A DNA stretch of 64,000 nt from Sphaerolaimus hirsutus (GCA_964036195.1 OZ038450.1:17362701-17426700), one strand, 5' to 3'; numbered from the stretch's first letter, positions 32,758 through 43,672 are shown. Made by a program: numbers and translations. Notes: generated from the sequence alone by a model not told the origin.

Positions 32758-32880
32758 GTGTTTTTCAAAGCGGGCATCTTGGCCAGACAGGAGGAGCTGC
32801 GCGACCAGAAATTATTTGCTATGATGCTGAATTTGCAAACACTCATTCGGTCATGGTGTGCAAAAGCCAATTTGCATAGA
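32758..32880 (+). pseudogene. Myosin heavy chain converter/IQ exon (copy B)
   Basis: After CCGACAG| the frame reads 'VFFKAGILARQEELRDQKLF' and 'LNLQTLIRSWCAKANLHR'. 'KVFFKAGILA.LEE.RD..L' is the signature at the end of the class II myosin motor domain, where the converter passes into the IQ light-chain-binding helix. The exon passes, without a donor site, into sequence homologous to the intron after 15062 in copy A, so the neck exon and its splice sites have been deleted here. The motif identity is strong; the missing splice site makes it a pseudogene. Confidence 0.85.
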
Positions 32881-33173
32881 TGCAGACACAGGGTCCATTG
32901 TGGGTTATTGTGGGGGTATGTGCAATGTAAGCTCAATTTTGTGAGTGGAAAAGTGATAAGAAAGTGGCAAGTGATAAGTAAAGTTTCAAGTGCGCAGTTA
33001 AGTCACACGTAAATTTATAGCTTGCTGGACTGGAGGCACCCAGTCTCTGCATGACATTTTACATTTTACAAAGTGTCTAAAAATCCAAAACTATTTAAAA
33101 TTCCTCGGAAAATGGCAAGCTACCGTGAAAAGACAACAACATAATGTCAAATTTTACAGGGTTCAATTTTGAA

Positions 33174-33328
33174 TACCGTATTTCCTCGAAATACCCCCCC
33201 CCCCTTTGAAATACCCTCCCTCAAAATGGGCACTATGAATAAATAACCCCCACCCTGCGAAATACCCACCTGAAAATTCTCACTCTGAAAAAATAAACCC
33301 CCGGCGGTTAATTCCAGGAAATACGGTC
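33174..33328. mobile_element. TACCGTATTTCC family element in a myosin intron
   Basis: TACCGTATTTCCTCGAAATA left, inverse right with small changes. The homologous copy A intron reads GAATATAAAGTT (near 15347-15356) without it, placing the insertion at a TA. Confidence 0.8.
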
Positions 33329-33810
33329 TAAACTTTTTTGTTTTGCGGAACTGTGAGCTATAATTGCAGACACATTTGCAGATTTTTGCCGCCACGACTA
33401 GATCCAAATTGAAAGTTTGGATTGTGTTTCCGCATTTATTCATTTATTTTCAACATAAAATGCCGAAGAAGTCGAAGGCGCTTTTTGAATTTCCAAATAT
33501 TTTTCGAAAAATGTTTTTGTTTGGTGTCTACAGCGACATTACACCTTACAAGGAAATCTACCATATCCTATCTGAAAAAAAGAACAAACATAAAAAAATT
33601 TCATCATATTTTTCAAAACAATTTGATAAATATAATGAGAAAAATTTTATGTCTGTTCTTTTATTCAGATCGGATATGGTAGATTTCATTGTAAGGTGTA
33701 ATGTCGCTGGAGTATACTAATGGTGGGAAATTTTTTTGAAAAGTCTTGAAAATTGTGTCATCATTACAGATGTCAGTGTCAAGTATTTTTATCACATTTC
33801 CCATTCGCAG

Positions 33811-34021
33811 GACCTTGAATCAGCAAAACAGACGGCTGAGCGGCAGTGCTTTCCACTCAAAAAAAACTTGGCTTGCTTCCAAAATCAGTACGAGCAGTTA
33901 GGACGGAAATTGAATGAACAGGGAAACAGGGAACAGGGATTGTTGGATGAGGCAAATGATAAGTGTGATGAGAAAGACAGGCAGAAGGTGCAGTTGCTTT
34001 GGCAGATTACGGTAGGTTTGG
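33811..34021 (+). pseudogene. Myosin heavy chain tail exon (copy B), frame open
   Basis: Between TCGCAG| and ACG|GTAGGT. It reads 'DLESAKQTAERQCFPLKKNL', 'QYEQLGRKLNEQ', 'LLDEANDKCDEKDRQKVQL' and 'WQIT', a continuous coiled-coil segment corresponding to the S2 block '...LQ.EQDNL.DAEERCDQL...' of muscle myosin. Unlike copy A (21905-22059) it has no frameshift here. The flanking introns are homologous to copy A on both sides (33340-33530, 34022-34440), but the next exon has been lost and the previous one deleted, so the copy as a whole cannot be functional. An in-phase 'GNREQG' may be a small duplication. Confidence 0.82.
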
Positions 34022-34451
34022 GATCTTCAATTTGAATTTGCCAGAGAAAAAATTAAAAAAGCTGCACAGGAGTCAAAAACATTGAAAATTCTAGCGGCAA
34101 AACCCTTTAAAAATTAAGAATTTGTCCCCATTTTTCCCGACAATTTTCCATCAATTACACACAACTTAAATTATATTGCAATGAACAAAATTTCACCGAA
34201 CTGATTAATTAATGCAGTGACTTGATAATCTACACATGCATTTATGTGTTTTGTTGGCAGCATGCCAGCGATATCAAATGAACAAAGTTTGAAGTAAAAA
34301 ATTCATACCTCTTAAAACATTTACATAAAACATTGCAACAGCAATTACCTAATTTTTAAAAAGGACTTTGCGTGTCAGTTCTGTTTGGACTGCTGCCAAC
34401 GTGAACTGCTCATGCATTATGATAGGTCAATAATTTCATGTGGTGTAAATA

Positions 34452-35181
34452 GGTGCATGCCTAATACGCACATCTGCCCGTTACGCACATTTGCCCAAAA
34501 TAGTCAAAAGTAGCCATTTTTCACCGTTTTTCACTTGACAATTTTTCAAGTGATGTTAAAATATGAGTGAAGTGAAAATAGTTCACTAATGTCACTGCGC
34601 AACTTTTTTCACTTCACTCATATCTGAAAATAACTTGAAAAAGTGTCAAGTGAAAAAAACGGGCAAATGTGCGTAACAGGCAGATGTGCGTATTAGTACA
34701 CCCTCGTGTACGCTAGCATACGGCACCAGTGCATGTGGATTTTACATCACGGTATTTGACCATAAGCAATATTTTGCCTGGGTGCAGGGTGTACTAATAC
34801 GCACATCTGCCCGTTACGCACATTTGCCCGTTTTTTTCACTTGACACTTTTTAAAGTGAGTTTCAGATATGAGTGAAGTGAAAAAACTTGTGCAGTGACA
34901 TTAGTGAACTTTTGTCACTTCACTCATATTTTAACATCACTTGACACTTTTTCAAGTGATTTTCATATATGAGTGAAGTAAAAAATGGCTACTTTTGACC
35001 GTTTTTTCACTTGACACTTTTTCAAGTGATTTTCAGATATGAGTGAAGTGAAAAAAGTTTACTAATGTCATTGCGCAACTTTTTTTCACTTCACTCATAT
35101 TTGAGCATCACTTGAAAAAGTGTCAAGTGAAAAAACAGGCAAATGTGCGTAACGGGCAGATGTGCGTATTAGGCATGCACC
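34452..35181. mobile_element. Inverted pair of TAATACGCACATCTGCCCG elements
   Basis: Elements 34462-34695 and 34795-35171 both have TAATACGCACATCTGCC ends. Their outer flanks (GGTGCATGCC / GGCATGCACC) and inner flanks (GTACACCCT / AGGGTGTAC) are also inverted, so the pair forms one palindrome around 34705-34785. Each interior is built of TTTCACTTGACACTTTTTCA and ATATGAGTGAAGTGAAAA words in both orientations. Confidence 0.7.
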
Positions 35182-35309
35182 GAAAAAGCGAACATCGACA
35201 GCGAACAGCGAACACGAATATGTAAACGTATTTACTCAGTACTCGAGTATACATACTTTTTGAGTAAACGTTAATACGTTTTAACCATGAACCGATGGTA
35301 TCACACTGC

Positions 35310-37015
35310 AGGTACCACATTCCGCGTCTGTTGACTTTGATTGCCCTGCTTCAAATGGAATGCAAATCCAAATGCACCCGACGGTTCTGTTCACCAGAAA
35401 TGGCAAGCTGTGTGATTTCACTGTGATCTCCGATTCACCTGTGATCTCTGATTCACCTGTGATCTGTTTCACTAATCTGATATCAGTTTCATTTGGCCGC
35501 ATTGCTTATTGTTTCCCTCTGTGTCACTTGCTGCTGGAGCGATGACTTTCGTTGCAGATGGCCTCCATCGGCGGACTGGCTGCTCCACTGCGGCTTCCCC
35601 GGCTAACGATGGCAAACCCTCCGATAAAAAGTATTTAAATTTTTAAGTGTTTTTTCCAAAAGGAATTTTCGAATTTTTCCTCAAATTAATTTTCGAATTT
35701 CGAATTTAATTTTTGAATTTTCGAATCTTTTTGGGCAATTTTCGAATCTTTTTGGGTAATTTTCAAATTTTTTTACATACTTTTCAAATTTTTAGCAAAA
35801 ATATTGAAGAAAGAGCTTTGAGCTGTTAAGTAGTTATGTTGAAATAGTTATCGGTGCTTGGTGCATTCCTGCACATTCCTCAATGTGACCGGATCCATCC
35901 ATAGCTGGAATTGTGGGTGGCTGTTATTGGGGGGGGGGGTCCACCTGACTTTTGTGTCATTCCATTCTGTTGTAAATTTTCTGATTATGTAATTGCAAAA
36001 ATGTTATGTCAATTTGACCCTGTATTTATGTAATTTTATCTATATATCTTTTATTTCATCATCTTTTATCTATTTACCATAAATCTTTCAATAAGTCCCC
36101 CTCGAATAACTCACCCACGAAAAAGACCCCTCAAAAATTACTGACAAACCCCCCCCCCTGACGGACTAATTCAAGGATATACAGTATTTATATTAAGTAT
36201 ATGATGGCATGTTCAGAAACATTTATTTTACACATTGAAATACTGGGTCAAATTGGTATAATTAATGTATACATCACTAATCCAACCTCAAAAATGGAAT
36301 CTACACGTTTTGCAGTCCAGTTTTAACGGTCCATATCGGCCAAGAAATGACCGAGTTATTAAGCTCCATAGTCAACTAGCCAGATCGGCCATGTAAAATC
36401 AACACCTTTTTAGGCCCCCCTTATCTTGGGACTGGGGGACGATTCAAGGAAACGAAACAATTTGGTTGAGTACAACAGAATGCGGCGACACAAAGTCTGG
36501 TGGACCCACCCCCTAAAATGCCTTCCCCGATTATAGCTATGTGTCCACCATGGATACCATTTCAATGTTCATTGACGTTTTTTCTGTTTCGATAGACTTT
36601 TCCAGACGGCCCGCGTATCAATTAGCGATCGATTTAGCACATAGAGCCTAAGAATGTGTTTTATTTCCTTGAATTCCCTGAAAAATTCGAAAACTATTTT
36701 CGAATTTATGAATTTTCGAATTTTTGAATTTTTTAATAAAAAAAATCGATTTTTAAGTGTTTTTTCCAGTGGTGGAATAAAAATTCGAAAATTCCGAAAA
36801 AATTCGAAAATTCGAAAATATTTTCGAATTTTCGAATCTTTTTTTGCCATCGTTATCCCCGGCTGGAGTCGGTGTCGTGTTGAATGGCAGCGGTGATCCT
36901 GCGATGGGGTTGCGAGTGGTGCTTCCCACCAACTTTTTTAACTTTACCAAGTGCAGTGGTGATTTCCAAACCCCGATTGCCAGGTGTCATTCTGCTTTTC
37001 CAACCCTCAGTCCAT
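35310..37015 (+). pseudogene. Chitin-binding (CBM14) exon region, copy B, interrupted
   Basis: Paralogue of 26625-27190. The first part reads 'ASVDFDCPASNGMQ' and 'HPTVLFTRNGKLCDF', keeping the first cysteine that copy A has lost but with a small insertion before 'HPT'. Two units of the 18-bp minisatellite follow, then the second GC-rich piece begins 'MASIGGLAAPLRLPRL' and is cut at 35603 by a 1252-bp element flanked by a perfect 8-bp duplication; it resumes at 36856-37015 ('GVGVVLNGSGD' in another frame). Both halves keep non-coding homology with copy A. It cannot encode a complete domain. Confidence 0.65.
35604..36855. mobile_element. hAT-like element with TTCGAA arrays, 8-bp TSD TCCCCGGC
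   Basis: TAACGATGGCAAA at the left, TTTGCCATCGTTA at the right; flanks 35596-35603 and 36856-36863 are TCCCCGGC, and copy A has the empty site (26940-26955). Words such as TTTTCGAATTTTCGAA fill both subterminal regions. The middle contains a foldback-core segment (36190-36500) and a C tract. No transposase frame; AT-rich open frames are by-products. Confidence 0.93.
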
Positions 37016-37017
37016 TC

Positions 37018-37690
37018 GTAACTTTGAGCATTTGCTTAACTCAGACATTGCTCAGGCTTAACTTTCAGTATGTCTTAGACTTAGATTTGAGTATAGTTTG
37101 GGCTTAACTTTCAGCATGCTGTAGGCTTAAATTTGAGTATGGCTTAGGCTTAACTTTGAGCATAGGCTGAACTTTCAGTATGTCTTAGACTTAGATTTGA
37201 GTATGGTTTGGGCTTAACTTTTAGCATAGGCTTAGACTTAAATTTAAGCTTAAGGCATACCGAAAGTTAAGCCTATGCTCAAAGTTGAGTATGGGGGCTT
37301 AAATTTGAGTGTCTCTTAGGCTTAACTTTGAGCATAGGCCTAACTTTCAGTATGCCTTAAGCTTAAATTTGTGTATGTGGGCTATTTGATATTTGATATT
37401 GGCATTTGATTTGATATTTGGTATCATTATGGTAGTTGGTATTTGATTATGGCTTAGGCTAAACTTTGAGCATAGGCTTAGGTTTAACTTTGATGATAGG
37501 CTTAGGCTTAACTTTTAGCATAGGCTTAGGCTTAACTTTGATCATAGGCTTAACTTTGAGCATAGGCTTAGGCTTAACTTTGATCATAGGCTTAACTTTG
37601 ATCATAGGCTTAACTTTGAGCATAGGCTTAGGCTTAACTTTGATCATAGGCTTAGCTTTAACTTTGATCATAGGCTTAAATTTGAGTACG
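37018..37690. repeat. Minisatellite with TAGGCTTAACTTTGA units
   Basis: Imperfect 12-, 18- and 24-base units of CATAGGCTTAGGCTTAACTT type, most regular from 37440 to 37680. The open frames on both strands ('LIIGLTLSIGL', 'KPMIKVKP') are periodic artefacts. Confidence 0.85.
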
Positions 37691-37734
37691 AAAACTGTGA
37701 GGTGGCAGCCTCATCATACATGTACTTGCAACAA

Positions 37735-38436
37735 ACAAAAACTGACACTTGACTGACCAAATTCCCTGTGACTCGTGGATGTGTCAGTGGGATGCAGCCA
37801 TAACAAAAAATGGAGCCGCATGTGTGTGTTATGTAATCGGTGCAACACTTGCGGCACAGGTTGTCCAGTGCAAAACTTACTGCTCACCTTTGCATCAAAA
37901 CGTCCGACCAGAACCGTGAGTCGATGTCACTAGACAATGCGTATGATGAAACCCAAAGTCGAGACTGAAAATGTACCAACATGGCACTACTGGAAAGGAA
38001 CTCACACCACCGTGATGCAACAGCAGCCACTCCAGAAAACAACACAAATAACAACATGTACGCGGTGTAAACGATACACAAAACATCGCAGGGAATGGTG
38101 GCAAAACTACTTGAGGCAGTGACGATCATAATACCCAAACAATGTGCTGATGAATAAGTAAATATAATGATTTTCATCACAATACAATGGAGAAGTTTAT
38201 CACAGATCTCACATTGTTCTTGGCACATCGGACAACGGTCGGCATCTGGCAACTTGAAAGCATTCTGCAGCACAAAATTACAGAAACATAAATAACACAT
38301 AAATGAATATGTTGTCAACTTAAACTGCGAACATAGGTAAGCAGTCACAGTAATAATCTACAGAAACATTTGCCCTTGCGCAAGTGATTGCTTACTCAAG
38401 CAGCTCCATCAATTAAATCAATTGTTTTATCGAACC
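37735..38436. other. Unique DNA, possible Cys-rich fragment
   Basis: A frame on the plus strand near 37811-37870 reads 'RMCVLCNRCNTCGTGCPVQN', with a dense CxxC pattern like a zinc-binding tail. It is short, has no visible splice sites and the surrounding frames are broken, so I do not call a gene. Nothing else is recognised. Confidence 0.25.
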
Positions 38437-38854
38437 TACCGTATTTCCTCGAAATACCCCCCCCCTCGTTTGACCCCCCCCCCTCTCGAGACCACTATGA
38501 AACAATCACCCCCCCCCCCTCGAAATACCCCCACCCAGATTGAGTGTAAAGAGAACGTACATGACAAATACTGCAGTTTGTGTTCTGCGTAGTGCAGAAC
38601 ACACGTTAAAACAATGTCGATGTCACGTTAGAACAGTGTACATACCATTTACATACTAATATTAGTCTACAGAACCTTATAAATGGCGGTTTTTGTTGCA
38701 TTTTTCGACGTCTGCGTACGTTTCAGACGACAATTTCGTACTTGGTTTTCAAAAAATTTCTTGTGAAATAATAACCCCCCCCCTCGAAATACCCCCCCTC
38801 TCGGGACCACTATGAAACAATCACCCCCGGGGGGTATTTCGAGGAAATACAGTA
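38437..38854. mobile_element. TACCGTATTTCC family element
   Basis: TACCGTATTTCCTCGAAATA left, inverse right (last bases CAGTA). The middle is nearly the same as that of 18564-19041. Confidence 0.85.
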
Positions 38855-38896
38855 TCAATCAAATCAATTGTGGTCATCACTATACCCAGCGGACAT

Positions 38897-39075
38897 CACA
38901 CCGTATTTCTTCTAATAGAACAGCATACCTCCAATAGAACGGCACCTCCAATAGAACAGCAGGTTTTGGCAAGTTTTTTCGCTCATGAAAAAAAATGGCA
39001 GCTCCAATTGAACGGCACCTCCAATAGAAAAAAATATAACGGCACTCTTCTTTTAGAACGATGAACCAAAAATCA
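38897..39075. mobile_element. TACCGTATTTCTTC family element (AATAGAACGGC type)
   Basis: ACCGTATTTCTTCTAATAGA at the left followed by CTCCAATAGAACGGCAC units; right end decayed ('cttcttttagaacgatg'). A related fragment lies at 39505-39605. Confidence 0.7.
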
Positions 39076-39184
39076 TACCGTCTTGTCATCATACTATTTC
39101 GTGAATAAAACATAAACGTAAAATAAACAATCAACAATTTTATGTTGGCCGAGTGAGTGAAAAATAACTCCCCCTTTAATAACT

Positions 39185-39325
39185 CAACCCTCTATGATAG
39201 GTGGAAAACATGAGAAGTAAAAGGGCAAAAGCTAAGTAAAATAATTGAATAATACATAGGTAATTCCACTTCACTTTTGCCCTTTTACTTCTCACTTCTC
39301 CACTTGCGGAACTGGCTTTTGCACA
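39185..39325. repeat. Short hairpin with GAGAAGTAAAAGGGCAAAAG arms
   Basis: GAGAAGTAAAAGGGCAAAAG (39212) and its inverse (39275-39295); related sequence at 42150-42320. Confidence 0.5.
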
Positions 39326-39609
39326 AAAACTTTTTTCATTACTTTTGACACTGCCTGAGAAGCGACATAATTTCCTGGAATCTGGCAGCAACAACGACCA
39401 ACACCCCACCAATGGTTTTTGTCGAGGTCGCGAAGTGGATTCTAAATACCACATTGTCCTTACAAACGCCAGTTGACCACCAAAGATTTTAAGAGATATA
39501 ACCATGTTTCTTCTAATAGAAAGGGCGGGTCTCCAATAGAAATGCGTCTCCAATACAAAGTACACTTTAAGAATGTAAGGGCGGTCTCCAGTAGAAGGGC
39601 TAAATACTG

Positions 39610-40039
39610 CCGAAACTGCAAAACGCATAAAATACAGAAAAATTGCAGCGGACGCTGCTATTCAATGGCTTTGGTCAATTGATCAATTGCTTAACAAACC
39701 CTATGAATTGTCTGTGACGTAACGTAACACGTTGAACAACTGCGGCAGAACTTGAAAAATGTCTGAACAAATAGAAGGGCAGGTGAAAAACTCCCAGTGT
39801 AAACACACACAAATAGACAACAGGCACATTGCTTGATGTTGATGCATCTTAGTATTTAATCATCATATTCATACAGTATTTTTGAAATTTGATCAATAAA
39901 AATATACATTTGCAGCGATAAAAAACGTTTTGCACACGGTTTTACATGACATTTTACACTTTACAGGTTCTTTTACATGGTCTGGACTAGGGCCGGCATC
40001 TGAACTAAATACCTATATGGGGCACATAGGCTGGATGTA
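39610..40039. other. No feature recognised
   Basis: AT-rich DNA with a short TGTAAAATGTC-like remnant near 39945-39975. Confidence 0.4.
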
Positions 40040-40595
40040 CAGGGGTGGGCATCTTCAGTTACCGCTGGAAAAATGCGATAGCTCGAGCTACAGTTGAGCT
40101 ATCACAATGAAATTTTAACACAATAGAGTAGACTCCATGGGACACCTATGCTGAAGTTTGCAACCCAAACGGCCACAGTTTGGAGGAGTTGTGGAACACA
40201 CAGTTTTTAGTGTAATTTTGTGACTTCACCCCCCTTATCTCGGGACTGGGGGACTATTCGAGTAAAAAAAGAATTTGGTAGTAGGCGCGACCACAACATA
40301 CTCAAAGGGCATCAAAATCGGCCGATGTACGACAGAATGGGACGACACCAACGACCGATGCCCCCCCCCCCTCAAATGCCACCCTCGATTTATCCTATGG
40401 GTGACGCCAAGTCACAAAATTACACTAAAAACCGTGTGTTCCACAACTCACCCAAAATGTGGCCGTTTGGGTTGCAAACTTCAGAATAGGTGTCCTATGG
40501 AGTCTACTCCATTGTGTTAAAATTTCATTCTGATAGCTCAACCGTAGCTCAATCTATCGCATTTTCCCAGCGGTAACTGAAGATGCCCACCCCTG
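40040..40595. mobile_element. hAT-like foldback element (CAGGGGTGGGCA ends)
   Basis: CAGGGGTGGGCATCTTCAGT at the left and its inverse at the right, with about 190-bp arms containing GCGATAGCTCGAGCTACAG and GGCCACAGTTTGG. A 'cttatctcgggactgggg' core lies in the middle. Clear 8-bp duplication not found. Confidence 0.7.
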
Positions 40596-40599
40596 TATA

Positions 40600-40835
40600 T
40601 ATACTACACTAACATATCACAGCTTATTACGAGACACAATAGCATGAAGAAATGAAAGCTTTTACATTAAAATTGCCTCAAAAGCAATGAGAACAACCAC
40701 CGATGGTAAATAAGTGCATGTGAAATGCTAGTATTACTAGTGCTAGTGTTATAAATACCTAGTGCTTAGTACTAAAAAATTGGTCAGTGGTTTCAACGGT
40801 TCAAAAACCATCCCTACATGAGCAAAATGTATAAA
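40600..40835. repeat. Fragment of the TAGGGTTGG hAT-like interior
   Basis: 'acatatcacagcttatta', 'caatgagaacaaccaccgat' and 'acctagtgcttagtacta' match the right half of 10056-10713. Confidence 0.55.
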
Positions 40836-40908
40836 TAAATGACTAAGGAGCGGTGGTCAAGTAAACCCGGTGCCCGCTGCAAGAATTTGGACCCCTCCGG
40901 GTTTCATA

Positions 40909-41271
40909 TACCGTATTACCTCGAATTATCCCCCCTCTGAATTACCCCCTCAAAATGGGCTAAGGAAATAATAAACCCCCCTCGAAATACCCCCCTCCGG
41001 AATGATGTACATCATGTATGCAATGTACATGATGTATTTATTACTACTTATTTGCATCGCAGCTACACTTATACGCTCATTTGTGTACAGATGTACATCA
41101 ATGCCCCAATATAACCTTTTTTCTCAAATTTATTACCGTTTTTGTGTAAGAAAAAGCATACACTTCACAATGAATTTCACGAAAATTTCTGGCGAAATAA
41201 TAACCCCCCCCCCTCAAATTTTGCTGGCGAAATAATAAACCCCCATGGGGGTATTTCGAGGTAATACGGTA
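40909..41271. mobile_element. TACCGTATTACC family element (GATGTACATCATG subtype)
   Basis: TACCGTATTACCTCGAATTA left, GGGTATTTCGAGGTAATACG right; the middle matches 29311-29636. Confidence 0.8.
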
Positions 41272-41436
41272 GGCATTTAGTAAATCGATCCTCTGGACGG
41301 ATATATAGCTGAAAACAAAAAACATTTTTGAGGTGGGGGGTGGTTCGCGGGGATTCAATATACCTACCTATAGGCTTTTTCAATGTGTAGAAGGGAAAAA
41401 CTTCGCTAAAATAGATGAAAAATGACTACACACATT

Positions 41437-41988
41437 TACCGTATTTACTCGAATAATTCCCCCGGGGAATAATTTTTTCGTCAGACATTTTCAAGCATGT
41501 ACCCTATGTAGACTATCTAGACAAGTATTCAAGCACACTACGTAGACATTTTGTCCATGTCCCCGTTGCTAGTGCACATTCCATTGCATTTTTGCATACC
41601 GCTAGTACTGCATTTGCACTCAATGGCCATACACACGCTAGTTGACATTGACACCAAATGTCAACTGGTTTCGTTCCCAATTCAAAGCTTGCGTTTGAAG
41701 GTCGTTCGTCGGCTCGTCAGCAAGCTTTGAATCGGGATCGGCACCAGTTGACATTTCGTGTCGATGTCAACTAGCGTGTGCGGGGCCAATGAATCAAACC
41801 AGACACAGCTATTTTGCTTGGTCTGACTTCATCGATTATTTTTTATGTGCATGACCTTTATTCCATCATTTGGGGGGGGGGGGAGTTATTCAAGTGGGGG
41901 AATAATTTTTTTCTACACTCGAATAACACGGGGAACTATTCGAGGGGGGATTGTTCAAGTGGGGGGAATTATTCGAGTAAATACGGTA
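41437..41988. mobile_element. TACCGTATTTACTCGAATAATT element with a nested hairpin
   Basis: TACCGTATTTACTCGAATAA at the left and its inverse at the right, with GGGGGAATTATTCGAG units near the right end. A CTAGTTGACAT hairpin (41626-41792) has inserted into it. Confidence 0.8.
41626..41792. mobile_element. CTAGTTGACATCGACACC hairpin element
   Basis: ACACGCTAGTTGACATTGAC and its inverse, inner blocks AAATGTCAACTGGT and CAAAGCTTGCGTTTGAAG / GCAAGCTTTGAATCG. Confidence 0.75.
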
Positions 41989-42696
41989 TATATAAGCAGT
42001 TCATATACAAAGATAGTAAATAGCCCGAAATAGATAGTAAAGATCGATCAAGCTTTAGAAGTAAAAAAGAAGAAAAATCATTAGATAGATAGCTGGAGCG
42101 TTCAGAGGGTAACCCCCTCCCAAACCTCCATAGTGAACACCTCATATTTACCAGTTCTGCAAGTGAAGAACTGAGAAGTGAAACGGCAAAAGCGACGAAA
42201 ATTGGCTAAAGCGAAGTGAAATAGCAATTAAATTTGCAAAGCATAGTAAAAAAAAAAAAGCAATTTCCCTTTGCGTTTGTCATTTTTCTTCTCACTTCTC
42301 CACTCGCGGAACTGGCCTCTGCAGTGCCAATGTCGACCCAGTGCTCAAGTGCGGGGGCCGTACTCGAGTACCAAAGTCTACATGCGTACTCGGGTAATGC
42401 TAGGTAAAAATTACGTGAGCACCGGGTTGCTCTAGTTGAGCACTGGGACAGGGTCCAAAAATCACACAACAAATGCACAATCTCAATCAACTCAAAGTGC
42501 TCACATATTTACTTCCACAAATCACAAAAATATGGCTAGACACAATAATAATTTCAGTAAAGCTGGAAAACTTCTTTTTATTACAAGTTTCCAACAAACA
42601 TCGATAAAGCAATATAAAATTGACCAACACTCAGTAAACGATAAATATGTTAATGGATGGAAACAGGTGGTAAAGGGTGCAAAATGGACAGTTGTA

Positions 42697-42993
42697 TTTA
42701 AACACCTTCCCGGTCACGTCCGGCACCCATTTTTTGATTTTACTTCTCACATCCTATACCCAGTTCTAGGGTGCCCCAGAGGCTGAAACTTGGGGGAGAT
42801 ATTGGCGCAACCCCCCTCTACCTCGCATGAATTAGGGGGGTCGCCGCGACCCCCCTAATTCATGCGAGGTAGAGGGGGGTTGCGCCAATATCTCCCCCAA
42901 GTTTCAGCTTCTGGCGCGCCCTAGAACTGGAGATAGGGTGTCACAAGTACGCTCAAAAATAGGGTGCCGGACGTGACCGGGAAGGTGTTTATA
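42697..42993. mobile_element. Near-perfect 297-bp hairpin (AAACACCTTCCCG family)
   Basis: Arms of about 144 bp start TAAACACCTTCCCGGTCACG and contain AACTTGGGGGAGATATTGGC and CTACCTCGCATGAATTAGGG; the centre is TCGCCGCGA at 42841-42849. Few mismatches between arms. Confidence 0.9.
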
Positions 42994-43153
42994 TACTCCA
43001 GTGAGTCGGTGACACTCTGCACGCAGACGCACACTCATTACTCTACTCTCACTAGCAGTTCGCCAACAAAGACATGCACATGAATGACACTTGTAAAATA
43101 CCGGTGCAAACTGCAATGCAATTTCTTGTTATTGTTCGATTCGACGGGGATCT

Positions 43154-43260
43154 ACCGTATTTCCTCGAAACACCCCCCGGGGGTTAATTTTTCAGAGTGA
43201 GAAATTTGAGGGGGGTATTTTGAGGGGGGGTATTTCGGGGGGGGGGGGATTATTGGGCCA
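43154..43260. repeat. TACCGTATTTCC family fragment
   Basis: TACCGTATTTCCTCGAAACA left; G-tract units GGGGGTATTTTGAGG to the right. Confidence 0.6.
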
Positions 43261-43564
43261 GGCATAACTGGAGCTGTGTGCGTGATGGGTTTCATCCATG
43301 TGTGTGATGGGTTTATGTGCGTAATAGTGCACCCTCGATATTATTGCGCCATAAACTGTTTGAAATCCCAGTACTAAATTGTTGTTCGAAATGTACTCGG
43401 ACGTATAAAAATGCAACAATTAGCACCATGTATAAAACTCTATAGATGTATATAATTTAAGTAGACGATATAGACCGGGTTCTAAAGTAACACTCATGGT
43501 TTTTAAGTGTATTCTTCACTGCACCGATGACAAACCGCAGCTTTTGTCATGTACATACGTATAG

Positions 43565-43672
43565 ACTCAAATTGGGGGGAGGGTATTTCGAGGAGGGGGG
43601 TTCGTAAGTTCATAGTGGCCATTTTGAGGGGGATATTTCGAGGGGGGGGGGGTATTTTGAGGAGATACGGTA
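43565..43672. repeat. TACCGTATTTCC family right-half fragment
   Basis: GGAGGGTATTTCGAGGAGGG units and right end GTATTTTGAGGAGATACGGTA-like. Confidence 0.6.

Noticed and set aside
34452..35181. CRISPR-like array (regularly repeated CACTTGACACTTTTTCAAGTG)
   Set aside because: The repeats alternate in orientation and are parts of transposon arms; the genome is eukaryotic.
36569..36896. AT-rich open frames rich in Lys, Phe and Ile
   Set aside because: They lie in the TTCGAA array of a non-autonomous element and have no transposase motif.
37018..37690. Interstitial telomeric repeat (TTAGGC words)
   Set aside because: The words are part of a longer irregular unit (TTAACTTTGAGCATAGG...) and do not form a pure TTAGGC or TTAGG tract.
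37459..37756. Long periodic open frames on both strands
   Set aside because: They are translations of the minisatellite; both strands and several frames are open because unit lengths are multiples of three.
37884..38348. 154-codon minus-strand frame
   Set aside because: It is rich in Cys, Ser and Leu without any domain pattern, and the opposite strand is equally plausible; no splice or codon-bias support.
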